Source of the DNA: Atherix ibis
Taxonomy: Eukaryota > Arthropoda > Insecta > Diptera > Athericidae
Reading direction: 5' to 3'
DNA length: 64,000 nt
Assembly (NCBI GenBank): GCA_958298945.1
Contig: OY282607.1
Location: 48,151,020 to 48,215,019 of the forward strand
Below, in pieces: positions 54,868 to 64,000 of the stretch. Both the position numbers and the translations under genes were made by a program. The notes below the pieces were generated by a model. The model did no database searches, was not told where the DNA came from, and worked only from the letters and a program-made list of their open reading frames with translations. The number at the start of each line of letters is the position of its first letter. The first letter of the stretch is position 1.

Positions 54868-56128
54868 TACGAGGGTCGTTCAATAAGTCCTTAAAAAAAG
54901 ATGGAAAAAAAATGTTTTTAAAAAAAAATTTTTTTTATTTTTCAACATAATCTCCTTTTAGCTCTATACACTTTTCCATAGGATTTCGGAAGTTCTGCAA
55001 AATACTCATCCGTTTGAGCAATGACGTCCTCGTTGGAAGTGAACCGTCGTCCGCCAACCCATTTCTTCAGATTGGGGAAAAGAAAATAGTCACTCGGGGC
55101 CAAATCTGGTGAATAAGCGGGATGCTGCAACAATTCCATTCTCAATTCCACAATTTTGGCCATGGAAACAGCGCAGGTGTGCACACGCGCATTGTCCTGA
55201 TGCAAGAGGATTTTTTTCTTCTTCAGATGGGGGCGTTTCTCGCTCAACCGTTGCAATAACGACGCGTAATACGCTCCTGTTATTGTTTTTCCTTTATTCC
55301 AAGTAGTCGATAAAAATGATGCCCTGCGAATCCCAAAAGACCGTGGCCATCACCTTGCCGGCCGATGGCACAGTTTTTACCTTCTTCGGAGCCCGTTCAC
55401 CCTTGAAAATCCACTGTCTCTTCGTTTCTGGAGTGACTGTCTCTTCCTTTCTGGAGTGTAGTAGTGTACCCAGGTTTCGTCCACGGTGACATATCGACGA
55501 AGGAATTCGGCAGGATTGCGATGAAAGAGTGCCAACATAGACTCAGAGTCCACTACACGATTGCGCTTATTCTCCTCTGAGAGCAAACGCGGCACCCATC
55601 TCGCCGAAATTTTTTTCACAGACAATATTTCATGCAAAATTGAAGCGACTGTACCTTGTGATATGCCCGTGGCCTCAACTAATTCGCACACTTTAATTCG
55701 CCGATCGTTCAAAATCAGATCGTGGATTTTGTCGATGATTTCAGGAGTAGACACCTCAACTGGGCGTCCTGAACGATGTTCATCTTTTGTGGATGAACGG
55801 CCACGTTTAAATTCATTCACCTAATTGTAAACCGTCGCAAACACATTTGCAGATGTGCCATGAACTGCATCCAACTCGGCTTTGATTTCTTTCGGGCTTA
55901 AGCCTTTAAAATGGAGATGTTTGATGACACCCCTAAACTCGCTTTTTTCCATTGTTATGCACAAATAAATGTCGTTAACTTTAATCGACGATAGAAATTG
56001 ACCTACGCTATGGATCGAGCTGAAATTTTGACAGCTTTCCTGTCATGCTACTTACAAAAAAAAATCTTTACCGACACTACGAGCGCAATTTCTCGGATTT
56101 TCTAAGGACTTATTGAACGACCCTCGTA
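54868..56128 (-). mobile_element. Mariner A3, inner copy
   Basis: It runs from a second left TIR (TACGAGGGTCGTTCAATAAG) to the right TIR ending CCCTCGTA at 56128, followed by resumed G1 sequence. It shares the C-terminal deletion of A2 (CACTTTTCCATAGGATTTCG) but not A2's deletion between the second and third Asp, which is intact here. Confidence 0.93.
54942..55960 (-). pseudogene. Mariner A3 transposase, broken
   Basis: The 55377-55820 frame covers FKRGRSSTKDEHRSGRPVEV through the second helix-turn-helix, WVPRLLSEENKRNR and the first-Asp box VTVDETWVHYYTPERK. A small tandem duplication near 55418-55455 (GTCTCTTC-TTTCTGGAGTG twice) shifts frame. The 54942-55256 frame holds LLHQDNARVHTCAVSMAKIV and HPAYSPDLAPSDYFLFPNL with full DD34D spacing. 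It ends SYGKVYRAKRRLC as in A2. A TAG interrupts the N-terminal part near 55821. Confidence 0.9.
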
Positions 56129-56352
56129 AAAAATAAAATATGCCGAAAATGCTTTTTTTCATTTATTATATTTAAAGGGGTATCAACCAAAAACTACTGT
56201 GCAGAATCAATCGAATTTTTTCACAAGCAAGCCTTGCTATGTCAGCTGTCAAAATACATATGATTATGCGGCTTAAGTGTGAAGTTTGTTGTGAAAAAAT
56301 TCAATTAAGTCCTCTGTTGCGTAACAACGAAATTTCTTTCTTGACAACCTAA

Positions 56353-58619
56353 TATAAAGTTAATATAAAAGTTGCGGGAACTTTTTCTTCAAATGTAAAG
56401 CCGTCAAATAAAATATAGCCATTTGCATGGTGGCATGGTAAAATTTCAAAAAAAAATTATATTAATTTAGCCGACTCTTTAAGAATTGGCTAAATCGTTT
56501 ACGACGCATTTTATGTTTGTTATTATCAAAATCAGCAATAAATAAAATAATTACTTAGATGCTTTTTATACAGTTATTCTGCGTCATTCAATTTCGTCCA
56601 ACATTTTCTTACTCATCTAAATTTCTCCGAGTACTTAATCCCTTTAATTAAAATGTTACCTTATTTTTTACGAATTTAAAATTCAGTTAATATTTATTTA
56701 TAGGCAGTAAATGAAAAAATAAAAATATTTTCCTTTACGATCATAAATACAAAATTTAAAAAAAAGTTAAAAACTCAACATAGATTTTTTTATGTATTTT
56801 AGCCCTAATCGAAAAAAGAAAATTATTCCTATTAGTTTCAGTTTTTTATTACCAAAAAAATTTATGTAATAAGAAATTCTCCACCTTGAATTTTTTTTTT
56901 TTTGATACTCTATAAAGCAACATTACCAACAATAGTAATATCAAAGAATTTGTATCAATTTAGTTTATTGACCATTCATAAATGGCGAGGAATACTAAGT
57001 TGGGAATAGTATATCTATTTTTTGGTCTCATGTGTTATTTTTCATATAAAACGACACAAATTTCGTGTTTATAGCCAGCCAGCTTTCTTCTTGTTGTTCA
57101 CAGATAACAAACTTGCAAAAAATTTGGTAATATTTTTACCAGTACTGGATAATTTCTACATTCTCATAGCATTGTTATTTTTTTTGTAGATCATTTGATA
57201 ACTTTCTATCCCCATAGAGATAAGAAAGAAAACTTATTTTATCATTTACGTGCAGAACAAGATAAAATGAGAAATTTGCACAGACATTACACAAGAATAT
57301 CTAATAGATCCTCAATAATCATAGTCAGTACATTTTTAGTATCTGTTTATTAAAGTATGTGTGAATGATTAGATATCAAAAACAATAAAAAATGTACAGT
57401 GAACATGAAGAGGCCATAGTGTGTTGAAAATTTCACATTTGCACTTGCAAAATTATAAACGATACTCTCTTAAAATCAATATCGAGTAAAGTCACCTAAA
57501 TGTTATCGTAAACACTTTACGAGTCTTTAGCCTTTATGCTTTGAATGTCACAAAGCCGTCACAAAAAAATCTACAAGAGTTAATAATAAATGAATATATT
57601 TTATGTAAGCAGTGTTCACATTATACAATTTTTACTCTTATAGAAGAATAAATCAAATTAATTTCCTTAGAATTTCGTAAATTAAAATTTAGACAATTGA
57701 CAGTCACAACAGAAAAAATTAAAATAGGTTAGAGTATCTAAGAGTTAGGATTTATAACCAAAAAAAAATATTTAGTAATGTATTTATTGTTTTGAAAATT
57801 AAAAAGCTCAATTATTTTTTAGACACATATTTCTATTGCAATTAAATAATAAGTTTCAGCAGTGTTTATATAATGGCAGTTTTTTTTAAATTTTGAATAA
57901 AAGGAAACTAACTCAGCTCCATCTATTAGAAAGTCGGTAAAACATTTTGTATATTTGATAAAATTTGCGCTAACTTACTTTACGCTAGGTGGTAGGTTCC
58001 TTAACCCTTTTTTTTGCTACAACCCCTTAGATTATAGAAGAACTGGATAAGCCTCTAGACAAAAATTGTAGCCGAATTTTATTGGCAATGCATTTGTAGA
58101 ACGCAAACACATGCAAAATAACAGAAACAGCGTAAATCATTGGGGGCCAATTTTAAACTTCAGTATGCGATTGAAGCGGTTCGTTTAAAACCATTTTCAT
58201 ATGTGATGTCATTTATGCGTAAACAAATAGATTTTTGAATATTGCGGGTTTTGTTTTTTGATGGAATCAGTAGTTTTGGAAATTTGCAATAAAACACAGT
58301 ATTCTATTTTAAAATAATATTTATTTATTTATTATATTTTAAAGAGAATTTAAAGTGGAATTATGTCAAAGCAATTATGTGTACAAATCAAAATTCATTC
58401 CAAAAATGCAACATGAATTAAATGAGAAAATGTGATATTATGTTTATGTTCAAATAAAATCACACCGATACTTAGTAAATATAAATTTTAATGTTAAACA
58501 ATAATTAAAAAATAAAGCATTAATTACATAGAACATTATATCAAATTCTTTATAATATAGAAGTTAATCGTATATAACATTATAGCAAAAGTTTTAAAAC
58601 CAAATTACAAGATGACAAA
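56353..58619. other. Long gene-free AT-rich stretch
   Basis: No gene recognised. About 40 bases at 58028-58066 recur at 29576-29620 (AGATTATAGAA and ACTGGATA-GCCTCTA). Confidence 0.4.
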
Positions 58620-59509
58620 TATAGGGTTTTCGAATAAGAGTGATATGATTTCTTTTTAAAAAAACCACACTAATTGTTAAGGAAATTCAAATGTTTTTTA
58701 TTTAATGTGAAGTACAATCGATACTATTAAGTTCTGAATAAAGTGTCATTCAAATGGCCTCCACGACTTCTTTTGCAGGAACGAATTCGATGAACCCAAT
58801 TTTCGAGCACTTTTCCACTAAATCAAGTCGTATGTCATAAATAGCACGTTTAATATTGACTTCTAAACCTTGAAGAGAGTTTGGTTTATTGTTAAAGACC
58901 AATGACTTTAAATAACCCCACAAGAAATAGTCTAATGGTGTTAAATCACAACTTCTTGAAGGCCATTCAATGTCACAATTTCTTGAAATAATCGAATCTC
59001 CAAACTTTTCTCGCAATAATTCGGTTGTTGCACGTGCTGTGTGGCACGTAGCCCCGTTTTGTTGGAACCAGATGTTATCAAGATCAACTTCTTCCAATTT
59101 CGGCCATAAAAAGTTGGTTATCATCGATCTATACCGCTCTCCATTGACAGTAACGATGTTACCAGCTTCATTTCGAAAGAAGTACGAACCGATGATTCCA
59201 CCAGACCAAAAACCACACCAAACTGTCAATTTAGGTGAATGTAATGAGTGTTCATGAATAATTTGGAATTTCTTTGCACCAGAATCGACAGATTTCGGAG
59301 AAGACGATTTTCTTAAAAAAATCGTTATCGTTTTCAAGTTTATTTGATAATAAAATTAAATAATTTGTAAACGGTGTTCTTACGTATATCTCTCCATGAT
59401 GAAATTGTACACATACTGAATACAATGAAAAAAAAGACAGATCATGACATATTACAAATGGCCGAAACGTCACTTAGAAATCATATCACTCTTATTGGGA
59501 AACCCTATA
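58620..59509 (-). mobile_element. Rosa-like element H, TIR-bounded
   Basis: 890 bp. The left end TATAGGGTTTTCGAATAAGA and the right end, reverse complement TATAGGGTTTCCCAATAAGA, continue together through GTGATATGATTTCT, giving TIRs of about 34 bp with three mismatches. The transposase N-terminus is largely deleted. Confidence 0.93.
58750..59337 (-). pseudogene. Rosa-like transposase H, C-terminal part
   Basis: The 195-codon frame has KLTVWCGFWSGGIIGSYFFR, GERYRSMITNFLWPKLEEVD, and DNIWFQQNGATCHTARATTE, where the second catalytic Asp is replaced by Asn. The third-Asp block SRSCDLTPLDYFLWGYLKSL follows. Counting between the second and third catalytic positions gives 41 residues, the DD41D spacing reported for rosa-type elements. 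Upstream, KKIVFSEICRFW is a decayed first-Asp box (SDEAHFW in relatives). Two of three catalytic residues are lost. The C-terminal tail after EKCSKIGFIE is present. Confidence 0.9.
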
Positions 59510-60479
59510 TAATGTACTTAAATAATTAATAACTAATGTTCTAAAAAAATTAAAAACAATATTATTTAGTAGATTTAAAAAAAATCTAAAAGCACAAATG
59601 CAAACAAATTTTTATTAAAGAATAAGCCTACCGAGTATACTTTATTTATTTTAACACAATAAAAACACACACTTTACGTACGCCGGTACTGAACTATTTT
59701 CTGGTAAACATTGAACTGTCAACATCAAATTTGTTTATATTTATTGAATGCGGAACTTTTCACCTTTTAACCACTTTTTGGACAAAACATATCACTAAAA
59801 GCCATTTAGCCACATCATAAACTAAATTTTTGTTTATTTATGTAGTAAAAATGAAGATATCAACTTACCGAAAAAAAAATTGTACAAAAAATAAACATTG
59901 CCTGTCATAGTGTTTAAATTGTATTTTTTGTTTCCAATAAGTGAATTAAAATGAATATAAATTATTCTTTTGTAATTCAATAAATTTCTATTACGAAAAC
60001 TAGATGTCAGTTGGTGTCATGTCTACATAAAAATATTGTATCTACACAAAAGTATGCAAGCATTACGATTTCTCGCCGCTTCTGCAATAATTATGCCAGA
60101 AAATTGCGTATACATATACGAAAATCTGACGTACGGGCCTATCCAGATATTCTTTAATCTAAATAAAGCCCCTTTAAAAAAAATAATGTATCCCATAGTT
60201 TTCCAAATTTTTCGGGTCATCACCAATTTTTAGGTGATTATATATTGAAAAACAAGGAGACATTTTTAAAATTACTTTATTAAAATATATTAACAATATT
60301 AGTGTTCGTATTGCTAAAAGTTTGATTAACAAATATATATTACTAAAAAAAAATTTATATAATACTAATTTTTCGATATTTAGTGTCATATTTGTCATCA
60401 GCAATCTTAAATCGCCCTGTTCGACTGTTGAAAATCTGTTTATCTTCTTTGTTTGTAAAATTGCTGATTTTGCTTAGTC
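59510..60479. other. No gene recognised
   Basis: AT-rich sequence. Overlapping 60-75 codon ORFs on both strands near 60023-60404 have no recognisable motif. Confidence 0.4.
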
Positions 60480-60835
60480 CTCTTTCGGTTAAATTATGAT
60501 ATTACGAGTGGTGTGAAAAATTTCTTTGATGTAGCCCATAAAGCCTTCATTTACTTACTTCAGTATGTAATTACAGCACTTAACAAGTTCAGAAGCAATG
60601 CTCGCAATGATAGATTGTTTCGCAAACTACGTGTATGTGAAGAAATCGGCGAATATTTTAATATTTTACTATCGTTAATTATCAAAGGATATCTTCCAAT
60701 TCCTTTAACTATTATAAAATTGTGTGAAAACAAAAATAATTCGTTTAGAGATAATTTATTAGAATTCATATAGCATATTTAACTGAGTTATTTAATAACA
60801 GCTTCAATAAAATGATTTCAATTCGATCAAATTCA
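60480..60835 (+). pseudogene. hAT-type transposase remnant
   Basis: The 60513-60773 frame contains YVITALNKFRSNARNDRLFR KL then VCEEIGEYFNILL, closely following the pattern V--VN-IRS-ALNDRLF--LCEE-G--H--LL-HTEVRWLSKG found in ZBED/SCAND3-related hAT transposases. The expected TEVRWLS block is replaced by frame-shifted sequence, then ENKNNSFRDNLLEFI resumes a plausible C-terminal segment. There is no BED finger, first Asp or TIR. Only a short internal piece survives, and it is not evidence of a domesticated gene. Confidence 0.6.
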
Positions 60836-61229
60836 TGTCGAAACTTACCTTTTTTCTATCAGTTTCTGTATGTGCAAATTTATGATGGCGCCATTTTGGT
60901 ATTTTCTTGTTTGTAGAACTAGTCAAAAAGGAATTAGAAGCAAATTTATAATGAACAAATACCTACTTTAAATACGTAGCAAGCATATTTTTTATCGAGT
61001 TCTTACGGGTATTGCTCAGGAGGGCGCAGGTTAATCCTCAACACCCTCAAAACTTGCCTCAGACTAAAAAAGCCCCTTAAGATCTCTTCAACGCCTAACG
61101 GTGGTGTTATCTCATATTTTTTTTTTTAATCTGCATTTGAAAAATAATCCGTTGGGATCTGAGAATAATTTTATCTTTAAGTCGCTACTATATTTATACA
61201 TTTTTTTAAATTATTAATTCATACTAATA
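60836..61229. other. No gene recognised
   Basis: AT-rich apart from a short GC-richer segment near 61015-61100; no similarity recognised. Confidence 0.4.
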
Positions 61230-62205
61230 TTGGGTTGTCAAGAAAGTAATTTCATTGTTTCCCAACAGAGGACTTAATTGTATTTTTTCACAACCAACTT
61301 CACACTTAAGCCGCATAATCATATGGATTTTGACAGCTGACATAGCAAGGCTTGCTTGTGAAAACATTCGATTGATTCTGCACAGTAGTTTTTGGTTGAT
61401 ACACTTTTAAATATGGAAACTGAAAAACAGCATTTTCGGCATATTTTACTTTTTTACTATCGAAAAGATAAAAATGCTGTTCACGCAAGAAAAAATTATC
61501 CAATGTGTATAGAGAAGATGTGTTAAGTGAGCTCCAGTGCCAAAACTGGTTCGTAAAATTTCGACCCGGCAATTTTCATCTCGAAGATGCACCACGTTCT
61601 GGAAGGCCAGTTGAAGCTGATGAAGACACAATAAAGACACTAATTGATTCAAACGGGCGAATAAGAACTCGTGAGATCGCTGAAAGATTAAATTTGTCAA
61701 ATACGACCGTTCATGAACATTTGAAACGGCTAAGTTTTATATCAAAGCTCCACATATGGGTTCGTAATCTTCTTACGGAAAAAAATTTGTGCCGTCACAT
61801 TGACGTTTGTGATTTGCTACTCAAACTCCAAGAAAATATTCCATTTTTGAAGCGTATCATCACTGGGGAAGAGAAATGGGTTGTCTACAACAATGTTAAG
61901 CGCAAAAGATCCTGGAGTAGAAAAGATGAGCCTTTCGATTATCATTTGTTCCGGTCTCTACAAAAATTTTTAGACGGTAAAACGTTTAATTCAAATGAGG
62001 AGGTCGAAAATCACTTGGATCAGTTTTTGCCAGCAAAGAACGAACATTTTATGAGCGTGGAATCATGCTACTGTTAGAAAGATGGCAAATGGTATTGGAT
62101 CAGACTGGACAATATTTAATTGAATGAAATATTATTTCACTATAAGAAAATCGTCTTTCATTTTTATTTAAAAAAAAAAACGAAATTACTTTCTTGACAA
62201 CCAAA
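61230..62205 (+). mobile_element. Mellifera-like mariner G2, internally deleted
   Basis: 976 bp. The left end TTGGGTTGTCAAGAAAGTAA and the right end, reverse complement TTTGGTTGTCAAGAAAGTAA, continue as TTTCG/TTTCA and are flanked by TA (61228-61229 and 62206-62207). The plus-strand transposase has a deletion of about 280 bp in its catalytic domain. The family partner is G1. Confidence 0.94.
61505..62077 (+). pseudogene. Mariner G2 truncated transposase, DNA-binding part retained
   Basis: The 190-codon frame keeps the first-domain tail CQNWFVKFRPGNFHLEDAPR, the second helix-turn-helix (RTREIAERLNLSNTTVHEHL), the linker, and the first-Asp box as TGEEKWVVYNNVKRKRSWSR, where the catalytic Asp of TGDEKW is Glu. 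The frame then passes across the deletion from KDEP to FDYHLFRSLQKFLDGKTFNS without a frameshift, so the second-Asp block is absent and the third lies right at the junction. The upstream N-terminal codons (61410-61500) are frame-shifted. The product could bind DNA but not cut it. Whether it is expressed is unknown. Confidence 0.88.
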
Positions 62206-63494
62206 TATTTATGAAATATCATTTCTAGTCTTGAAAATTTCGTGTTCAAAATAATTATCCATTGAATCAAGTTTGAATATCTAAATCGTAATGAATTGTG
62301 TGTTTAACAATATTTTAGTGTTCTTTCAAATAACTTATTTTTAAGTAAATCTTATCCTACCTTTATTTTGAGATTCCTTTATCATATATTCACTTATAGA
62401 ATATAGAATATTCTAATAAACATCAATCTAAGCTGCTGGAAATCAAAAATTTGATTTTTTTTTATTTATATTACTAAATATTTTTTTTTGGTTATAATAA
62501 ATCCTAACTGCTGGAAATCAAAAATATACACTTTTTAGTTCAACACGAAATTCTGCCGTTTCCTTGCTTTTAAATTGTTTGCACTATCAGCTTTTTAAAC
62601 TTTATAGCCTTTGTCGATTGAATGTTTCCCATACGTACAGATTAAGTATCTCATCTTAGTGCATTGAACCGGATTTAATCGATGACTGGACAATCGTATA
62701 TAATGTGCGCTTTAGTTCTTATATAGTCTCTGAAGTCGTATACTTTACATGTTTGGAAGTCAAAATATTATAAAATATTTAGTTTCGAATACTGTTACCA
62801 ATTTGTAAGTATGCTTTTCTTAATCAAAAGCTTTGGCAGAAAACTGCACATTTATACTAACAAAAGTTGACTTCTGCTGTTGCTCGGTATGAAAGAATTG
62901 AAAGTTTTCTTTGTTATTTATACGAGCAATATCACCAACGATTTTATTTTTTCTTCCATAATGTACGACTGAATAAAGTATCGCCATCTTATTTGTTAAA
63001 TATAAAAAAAAACTAGCTTTCTTCATTTGTACGTTTAAGAATTTAAGTGCTCATAAGTTTCTTTCAAAAGCTCTTTTATAAAATAGTATTTTTATCATTT
63101 GAAAATATGTAATTTGCAAGAAAAATAAAAAATATATTTTAATAATTGTTGTCTTTATGTAATATTACTACTTCTTGTAATTACGTTGTTGTTAGCTTGT
63201 ATTTCACATAGAAAATTTATTGTAATCGGAATATATTATAGTTTTTTTTGTACTCTAGAAAAAAAACTAATAATTTTGTTAAGTATCATAAACTTGGAAG
63301 ATAATAAAACAAAAAAGCTTACGTAAAAAACAAGAAAAATTACAGATTTTTAAAAAAAAAGTTTAAATAAGATTTTTTTTTTTTTAGTGTAGATTAATTA
63401 TTTGCATTTGAAGCCAATAACAAAATATCCATCGTGTTACGCGAGTAAAATTCGCTCCGTTAGATAGTTTGGTTGGCAGTAAATTATACAATAT
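62206..63494. other. Gene-free AT-rich stretch
   Basis: No gene recognised. GCTGGAAATCAAAAAT occurs twice, at about 62434 and 62511, with intervening T-rich sequence. Confidence 0.4.
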
Positions 63495-63797
63495 CTACGA
63501 ATGCATTTTTCTTCGCCATTTAACTTCTTTTAAAACCAACAACATTTTTGAACTAAGCTGAAAATATTCATTGTTTGAATAATTGTTTTGCTCTACTTTC
63601 ACGTTTAACGGTTGCATAAATGCATATACCTGAGGATGCTTACGAGAAAGGGTAAACATCTTTGCAGTTTCCGTAAATTGGTGATGCAATGATTGATAGT
63701 AGTGGTTATGTTGGTAAGAAAGTAAAAGAAAAATCACGGTACGAAAAGGGGTAGAACAGAATAGAGCAACGCAAATTAGAAAAATATAAGACAACAT
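63495..63797 (-). CDS. Candidate host gene, secreted-protein-like first exon
   Basis: A 100-codon minus-strand ORF begins MLSYIFLICVALFCSTPFRT and continues VIFLLL, a hydrophobic N-terminus compatible with a signal peptide or membrane anchor. The rest is rich in Tyr, His, Gln and Asn, and no family was recognised. The start is chosen because a TATA box and an initiator lie at canonical spacing upstream, leaving a 20-nt leader, and because the ATG follows an A-run, as is common in insects. A good 5' splice site (CAG then GTATAT, exon end at 63630) lies after residue 56 (RKHPQ). The true exon may therefore stop there, with the rest of the ORF being intron. No similarity to the transposons of the window. 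It could still be a chance ORF. Confidence 0.35.
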   Translation of the reverse strand: MLSYIFLICVALFCSTPFRTVIFLLLSYQHNHYYQSLHHQFTETAKMFTLSRKHPQVYAFMQPLNVKVEQNNYSNNEYFQLSSKMLLVLKEVKWRRKMHS

Positions 63798-63816
63798 TTT
63801 TTTTCAAGTGGATAGT

Positions 63817-63848
63817 TGATAAAAGGTCGCATTAGGCAGTTATTTATA
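63817..63848 (-). promoter_or_regulatory. Putative core promoter (TATA box and initiator)
   Basis: On the minus strand TATAAATA (63848-63841) is followed by TTATCAAC with the A of TCA at 63817, 31 bases from the first T of the TATA box. This is the spacing expected between TATA and initiator in insects. It precedes the ORF at 63797 by 20 nt. TATA-like strings are common in AT-rich DNA, so the support comes from spacing only. Confidence 0.35.
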
Positions 63849-64000
63849 GAACGGCGGCCAAGTTCAACTAACAGTGTGTATCAGATGTCAATGGTACTCT
63901 TTAATGGCAATGAACAAGTACACACGGTTGATTTTAGCAATGGTATGGCTGTTTCAGATGGTCATAGACGATGTGAATATAGACTGCTAAATCGTGTTTA

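Larger units (their letters stand above)
53578..56352 (-). mobile_element. Mellifera-like mariner G1, split by mariner A3
   Basis: The left end GGTTGTCAAGAAAGTTATTT and the right end, reverse complement GGTTGTCAAGAAAGAAATTT, match the ends of G2 (61230-62205). The ends resemble mellifera-subfamily TIRs (TTGGGTTG start). Removing the nested A insertion (54607-56128) leaves about 1250 bp, a normal mariner length. The minus-strand transposase is heavily decayed (for example RFRSGNFDLEDAPRSARPVE and ADEDTIKTIIDENRR in frame near 54500, then broken). Confidence 0.9.

Noticed and set aside
1..64000. tRNA or rRNA genes, and endogenous viral sequences
   Set aside because: No convincing tRNA B-box with cloverleaf arms, no rRNA-like GC-rich conserved stretch and no recognisable viral domain were seen on either strand by reading alone.

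Overview
This is a stretch of eukaryotic, very AT-rich DNA, almost certainly from an insect or another arthropod. The evidence is the content. There are at least eight lineages of mariner-like DNA transposon, two further elements whose transposase resembles the rosa (DD41D) type, and several arthropod-style non-LTR retrotransposons (Jockey-, R1-, I- and RTE-like). There are no operons, ribosome binding sites or compact coding. Coding copies are broken by stops and frameshifts and separated by kilobases of AT-rich sequence with no recognisable gene. No conserved host gene could be recognised. The best host candidate is a short secreted-protein-like ORF at the right edge (63495-63797, minus) with a well-placed TATA box and initiator.

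Layout. 0-5 kb: a long hairpin, an old mariner, a 150-bp MITE and a 5'-truncated Jockey-like element. 5-9 kb: fold-back and tandem repeats, a possible RNase H remnant and mariner B1. 9.8-14.5 kb: mariner F1 abutting an inverted-repeat element that holds an R1-like fragment, then an R1-like element and a rearranged mariner F2. 16-22 kb: a second Jockey copy, two R1-like copies each invaded by a mariner (A1 in one, C1 in the other). A1 keeps an uninterrupted 353-codon transposase. 22.5-29 kb: an I-like element with RT and RNase H, a pair of perfect hairpins, an RTE-like tail, mariner C2, an RNase H fragment and a third Jockey 3' end. 30-31.4 kb: a GC-richer modular repeat that looks like an R1-like 3' region. 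33-40 kb: rosa-like D3, overlapping palindromes, two decayed mariners, rosa-like D1, an R1-like fragment and a 400-bp duplication. 43-46.5 kb: rosa-like D2 and two decayed mariners. 47.8-52.9 kb: mariners A2, E2 and B2 and a fourth Jockey tail. 53.5-56.4 kb: a mellifera-like mariner interrupted by mariner A3, which itself carries host flank copied from beside A2. 58.6-62.2 kb: rosa-like H, a hAT remnant and the internally deleted mellifera-like G2.

The genes do not form a pathway. The window is a transposon graveyard whose interest lies in how copies were rearranged: nested TA insertions, aberrant repair that copied flanking DNA between two mariner sites about 7 kb apart, complementary internal deletions, and repeated perfect fold-back duplications. 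I did not find evidence for a new defence or metabolic system. Family names are from motif recognition without database searches, and boundaries of decayed copies are approximate.
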